From Limnoperna fortunei (taxonomy: Eukaryota > Mollusca > Bivalvia > Mytilida > Modiolidae), in NCBI GenBank assembly GCA_944474755.1, contig OX104112.1, positions 90,533,756 through 90,597,755 of the forward strand: a DNA stretch of 64,000 nucleotides, in the 5' to 3' direction. The translations under genes and the position numbers were made by a program. The notes under the pieces were generated by a model. That model ran no database searches, was not told the DNA's origin, and saw only the letters and a list, made by a program, of their open reading frames with translations. Below are positions 60,181 to 64,000 of the stretch, in pieces; position 1 is the stretch's first letter, and each line of letters begins with the position of its first letter.

Positions 60181-61530
60181 ATCTTTGGTAATGGACAAAT
60201 TAAAAAGTTTTCACGTTTATTATGAAATTATACCTTATTTAAAAGTACATCAAGAAAACCACATAGAATTTTTAAATACTTTTGTTTTCACTTTTTAAAT
60301 CAAGCCAAGCTAAATTCATACTTAGTTGTAAATAGCGGCGTAAATAGTTGTTAATTTCCTGTTTGCGACCAAATTTTCCTGTAGCTTTTTCTTATTTAAA
60401 AGTTTTATTTGCGAGAAAAATATATTTATCCGTTTCTCTTGCAAAGACACGCTGCTAACTGTGATGAAACAAGTGCTAAACAGCATATGGTGTATTTAGT
60501 TTTATTGATTGAGGTCTACTGGCGTTTAGCATAGTGTTTTTGTAGTTGTAGTGTTATATTAAGTCCTTATTTTTACTTTTGAAATGTTCATTTGTTAGCT
60601 TCCATGTTGAATTTAATTGTAAACAAGCCTTTAATTACTTTCTTTTTTCTTTTTCCCTTTATCACATAAAAACAAAACTGAATGTATGTTGCAAGTAAAT
60701 TACTTAGTTAACTTCAAGAGTCATTTTCGAACTCTCTTGTTTTATATGTCTTAACATTTTTTTTGCTTGAAAATAGATATACCTTATACAATATTATAGC
60801 CTTCGTTATATTTAACTTTATTGACTCTTTTTTTTTGTTTAAACAATGCATGTATAGCTTTATCCTCCAATTGCCGCTGGTTTCATATGTCACAAAACGT
60901 CGGTCTTAATTGTAGGTCTGATTTTATGAGAGGTTTGTTACGTGCCGAGAGCGTGGATTTCTCACAACAATTGGCATACAGCTCCACAGTCTGATGATCA
61001 CACAACGTCGGAATGAATTGTAGGTGAAGAAATTTGCTAAATATGATCTTCTACATGATGACAGAAAACTGGGAACATATGATGAGCATATAGCTTCACA
61101 ATTCGATGGTACTACAGTTGTGTATTTGTACATTTCACAACTTCGGACTCTGTATTTAAGGAGTTTTAGGATAGGTTTTGCTATATGTTATCTTCTACAT
61201 GCCGAGATACCCAAGTCATCCGTGATATTCTGTTTTAATGGAGTACTAATGGTATAACGGCTTCAAAGTAACTAACTAACCAGTTTGTTTTATAAGGTGA
61301 TGGGACCTTTAGTTTTCAAGAGTTTGTACCAGTGATTGCTAATTCTCCTAACAATATTGGTTATTAGTCATCATTCTACTGACTCAGCAAAAATGTCCGA
61401 TCATATTTGTGAATTCATTATAACGATCCATTAGGTCATAGTGACGGTCATAGCCCTTAAAACTAACTATATCCATTGTTTTATTTGAGTAGCTTAGAAG
61501 TCAATATCCGTGACTGTAGAATACGGATCG
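60181..61530. other. Non-coding, nothing recognised
   Basis: At about 60,895-61,075 motifs such as 'cacaacgtcgg'/'cacaaaacgtcgg' + 'aattgtagg' recur, hinting at a loose repeat. No gene. Confidence 0.35.
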
Positions 61531-61536
61531 CAGAAT

Positions 61537-61985
61537 TTAGCATAAAGTATACGTTGTGAAATGTACACGCCATACGCCGAAATAGCTGGAATGCAAGTCC
61601 AAGTAACAGGCCTTCCTACGTGAATTGGTGCTGTCTTTAATTTCAAGCTCGCTAGGTAAAATTAAGTACTCACCGAATTTAGCATTGTTTATGGACAAAA
61701 AATCATCAATATGGCGGAACGTGAAATTAAAGGTCTGGGTCATTGCCTATTTTCTTCTTCAGTAGGTCTTCTAGGAACTCAGCCTCATAAGAGTATAAAA
61801 CACATTGGCGAGCAGAGGTTAAAGTAGAACCAACTGAAATACCAAGTCTGTTGAAAACCGGTCCTCCATACATGACAAATGTGTCGTATCCAAATTTCAT
61901 TAACGCCACTCCTGGAATAACAAATGGTAATGTTTTTTGGAGGCTGGTTTTAATAGCTGTTAAAATATTGGTAAGAAGTAAGTAG
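61537..61985 (-). pseudogene. Reverse transcriptase palm remnant
   Basis: Read on minus: LTNILTAIKTSLQK, then YGGPVF...GISVGSTLTSA, VLYSYEAEFLEDLLKK, a frame break at about 61,735, then FNFTFRHIDDFLSINNAKFG and SELEIKDSTNS. This matches a metazoan reverse transcriptase family with blocks 'GIPMGTNCAPLLADLFLYSYE' and 'YIDDVL'; the catalytic Asp pair remains, but the fingers-palm motif is decayed. Possibly Penelope-like, because the related upstream block contains a 'K.HK' motif; not certain. Confidence 0.75.
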
Positions 61986-62275
61986 CAAAGAAAACCGACC
62001 TAACAACAAAAGCCAAGGGACAGTTACAAATCCGAATATAGTCAAACACAACACAAAAACCAAAGACATAAAACACAGAAAGAGAATAACCCGAACCCAA
62101 TAAAAAAATCATGGGTGCACTCAGGTGCTCCGGACGAGTAAGCAGTGCCTGCCTCTAATTAGACATCCGTCGAGTTACTCATTGTCTTGTCAAATCCAGG
62201 AATAGGAAACACTACCTATGACTCGGCGAAAATGTCAGATCGTATTTGAGACACTGATTTCCCATAACGATAAAT
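61986..62275. repeat. Probable interspersed repeat between the two reverse transcriptase remnants
   Basis: The block with 'gggacagttacaaatccgaa' and 'actcaggtgctccggacgag' resembles a repeat I associate with mussel genomes. It separates two remnants of one family. Boundaries unknown. Confidence 0.4.
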
Positions 62276-62321
62276 TAATTCGTGGTGCCGACCATAGAAC
62301 TTCTGGAGAGATAACATTAAC

Positions 62322-62895
62322 CTAGGTACAACACCCTTGTTTGAGTAGTTTAGCAGTCAACGGCAGTGATCGGTCTAGAAAATCGGAATAACGATCGCAG
62401 GATCTAGAATAACGTATAAGTTGTGAAATGTACACACCATACGCTGGAGCTGCTGGAATGTTGCTGTCGATAAACGGGAAGTTGACAATTGGAAAGTTGA
62501 AGTCATCACGCTTGTCGTAGAGCCTAGTTTGTAGTTTTCCTGAGTTTATTTCTAGAAGTAGGTCTAAGTAAGAGGCTGACCTTAGTGTATTGGTGGTGTC
62601 TTTAATTTCAAACTCACTAGGATAAATTGAATGTAAATAGTCACCAAATTTAGCATTGTTGAGGGACACATCAGTTTCGACAGAGATGTGTTGGTACTCT
62701 TTGACGATCCTGCTATGAAGCGCTGTTTTTATGGATTTTTGTGAATTTTGATATCTTATACATGAATGGGAGACAACAATAGTCGACATTTATATAAAGA
62801 CCAAAGGATACCAAAACCGATTTGTGATTTTCAAGAATCTTCTCGTTTGAAAGCGTTGTGGATGTGTAAGTAGGACTGCCAAGTGAACTCTCCAT
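62322..62895 (-). pseudogene. Reverse transcriptase remnant with the catalytic palm deleted
   Basis: On minus, the first block (62,895-62,713) reads SPTYTSTTLSNEKILENHKS and ends near KFTKIHKNSAS. It then shifts frame into 62,789-62,322: SLNNAKFGDYLHSIYPSEF, SASYLDLLLEI, KRDDFNFPIVNFPFIDSNIP and AAPAYGVYISQLIRYSRSCD. The central palm with YIDD is missing between the blocks. It cannot be active. Confidence 0.78.
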
Positions 62896-63067
62896 GAATT
62901 ATTCATTTGTTAAGCACTCTAGTTAATGTTTCTTGCAGATAAAAAATAATGTTGTTAGGTGTTTTATCTGCTGTCACAACAACCCATTTGTCATCAATAT
63001 CAGGATATATCGGATATAGCAGCATCCATATTTTTAAATACTGATGCTTTTGTACTCATCGACCTTC

Positions 63068-63346
63068 TTAATTGACCGATTTTGAATGTTTGGCTTTGTA
63101 GTCTTCGATCAAAAGGTCCCGCAATACACATTTGTAATTGAAAACTCTAGTTACATTGCGAGTATAGGTTAAAGATATAATCGGAACGGATTTGTTTTTG
63201 AAGCTTTGTTGAATATTGGGAGTTAAATATTTGTGACGCAAAATATTACCAAGTTTGATGAAATCTATGTCTTTGTTAGCGAATAGTAAAGAAAGAAAGA
63301 AACATGGCTCTTGTTCATATTTGTGTGTACCGGTTTGAACAATCAA
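63068..63346 (-). pseudogene. N-terminal part of the same retroelement protein
   Basis: The frame contains VPIISLTYTRNVTRVFNYKC and VLRDLLIEDYKAK, resembling the 'VFNYKSVLQDLDIDSYK' block upstream of the reverse transcriptase in this family. Likely continuous with the remnant at 62.3-62.9 kb. Confidence 0.6.
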
Positions 63347-64000
63347 TGTCTAAAATGAATGATACTTAACTTTATCGAGTTTATGAAGATCTGTTACAGA
63401 TGACCGGAGACCTGTAAAGAGAATGCAGGGTTTCGAGATAATAGAATACAATGTAGTGCGAATATGATGACGTCCTAATGATTTGTTTAACGAACAGCTT
63501 TAGATTATTAAGTGAATTTAATGTATTCAGCATTAAATTCCTTTATCGAAGGAAGACTGACTATAGTAGTTGGCTGTTGTTACGTTTCGCTCTCGTACTC
63601 CTTAAACACATGATAGGTGATTGGTTAAACCTGTCCTTAAATAGAAAAACCAAATCGAGGTTCGGTCTTTTTGAAAATCGTCTGCAAGGAGGTGACAGGA
63701 AAAATGTCGGTTTGTCAGTCTAAAATTTTTTAAACCCTCCCACCCACCTCCATTACAAAACACCTACAAAGTTAATACATTTGTAATATATTTTGCTAAT
63801 CATCTTGTTAATGAAATTGGTACTGTGCTTCCTTTTCTAGAATATTTTCAGGCATTGGGACAGCTTGGAGCTTGTAGATTTAGGAGCCTTTCAAGGAAAA
63901 AGCACACACACATAGTGTCGTGGAGTGTGAGAAGCGTGCAAATGCTGGATTCGGACAATAGCTGATTTCTCACTGCACTGGCCCCCTTTTTTATTAACTG
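63347..64000. other. Window end, nothing recognised
   Basis: An open plus-strand frame of 81 codons (63,478-63,723) has no family resemblance I can name. Confidence 0.3.

Noticed and set aside
59995..60225. Plus-strand frame of 76 codons
   Set aside because: Spans the junction of the TTAA MITE and the SINE tail; it is a repeat artefact.

Overview
The window is animal nuclear DNA. It is AT-rich, has GT-AG split genes with short exons and kilobase introns, and is crowded with short interspersed repeats. The repeat repertoire points to a mollusc, most likely a bivalve: a tRNA-headed SINE, short inverted-repeat elements with internal tandem units, and an element with GCTCACCTGA ends. Species cannot be named from sequence alone.

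Two protein-coding genes are supported. (1) On the minus strand between about 33.2 and 48.6 kb, eight distinct exons of a TMX3-like protein (thioredoxin-related transmembrane protein 3, an ER membrane disulfide isomerase with a CGHC active site) can be placed base by base. All eight have GT-AG borders and matching codon phases. The first exon (signal peptide) and the 3' exons (last thioredoxin-like domain, membrane segment) were not found. (2) On the plus strand, an Asn/Ser/Pro/Gly/Thr/Gln repeat exon (about 11.08-11.92 kb) splices in phase to a complete C-terminal fibrinogen-related domain exon (13,535-14,190). This suggests a secreted FReD lectin-like protein; a +1 frameshift lies inside the repeat exon.

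The most striking structure is a recent 5,589-bp tandem duplication (40,271-45,859 and 45,860-51,878). It lies inside TMX3 and carries its 46-bp and 40-bp exons. The copies differ by a handful of substitutions, a 421-bp MITE found only in copy 2, and a 38-bp palindrome that is exactly inverted between them. Using both exon pairs in one transcript would break the reading frame.

A second theme is that one tRNA-derived SINE family (more than a dozen copies) gave rise to three different minisatellites: 7.9-8.5 kb (head plus flank, 38-39 bp), 10.57-10.93 kb (middle, 62 bp) and 26.1-28.07 kb (middle, 32 bp, about 60 copies). Other arrays are a 52 x 45-bp minisatellite without a single indel (3,939-6,278) and a 146-bp array inside an inverted-repeat element (24 kb).

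Layout: 0-3.9 kb, SINE fragments and nothing else clear; 3.9-10.9 kb, minisatellites, a TA-flanked MITE and SINEs; 11-14.2 kb, FReD gene; 14.2-33 kb, repeats; 33.2-51.9 kb, TMX3 with MITE-laden introns and the duplication; 52-64 kb, SINEs, a LINE 3' end, nested MITEs and decayed reverse transcriptase copies. Most short open frames in the window are chance frames or repeat shadows.
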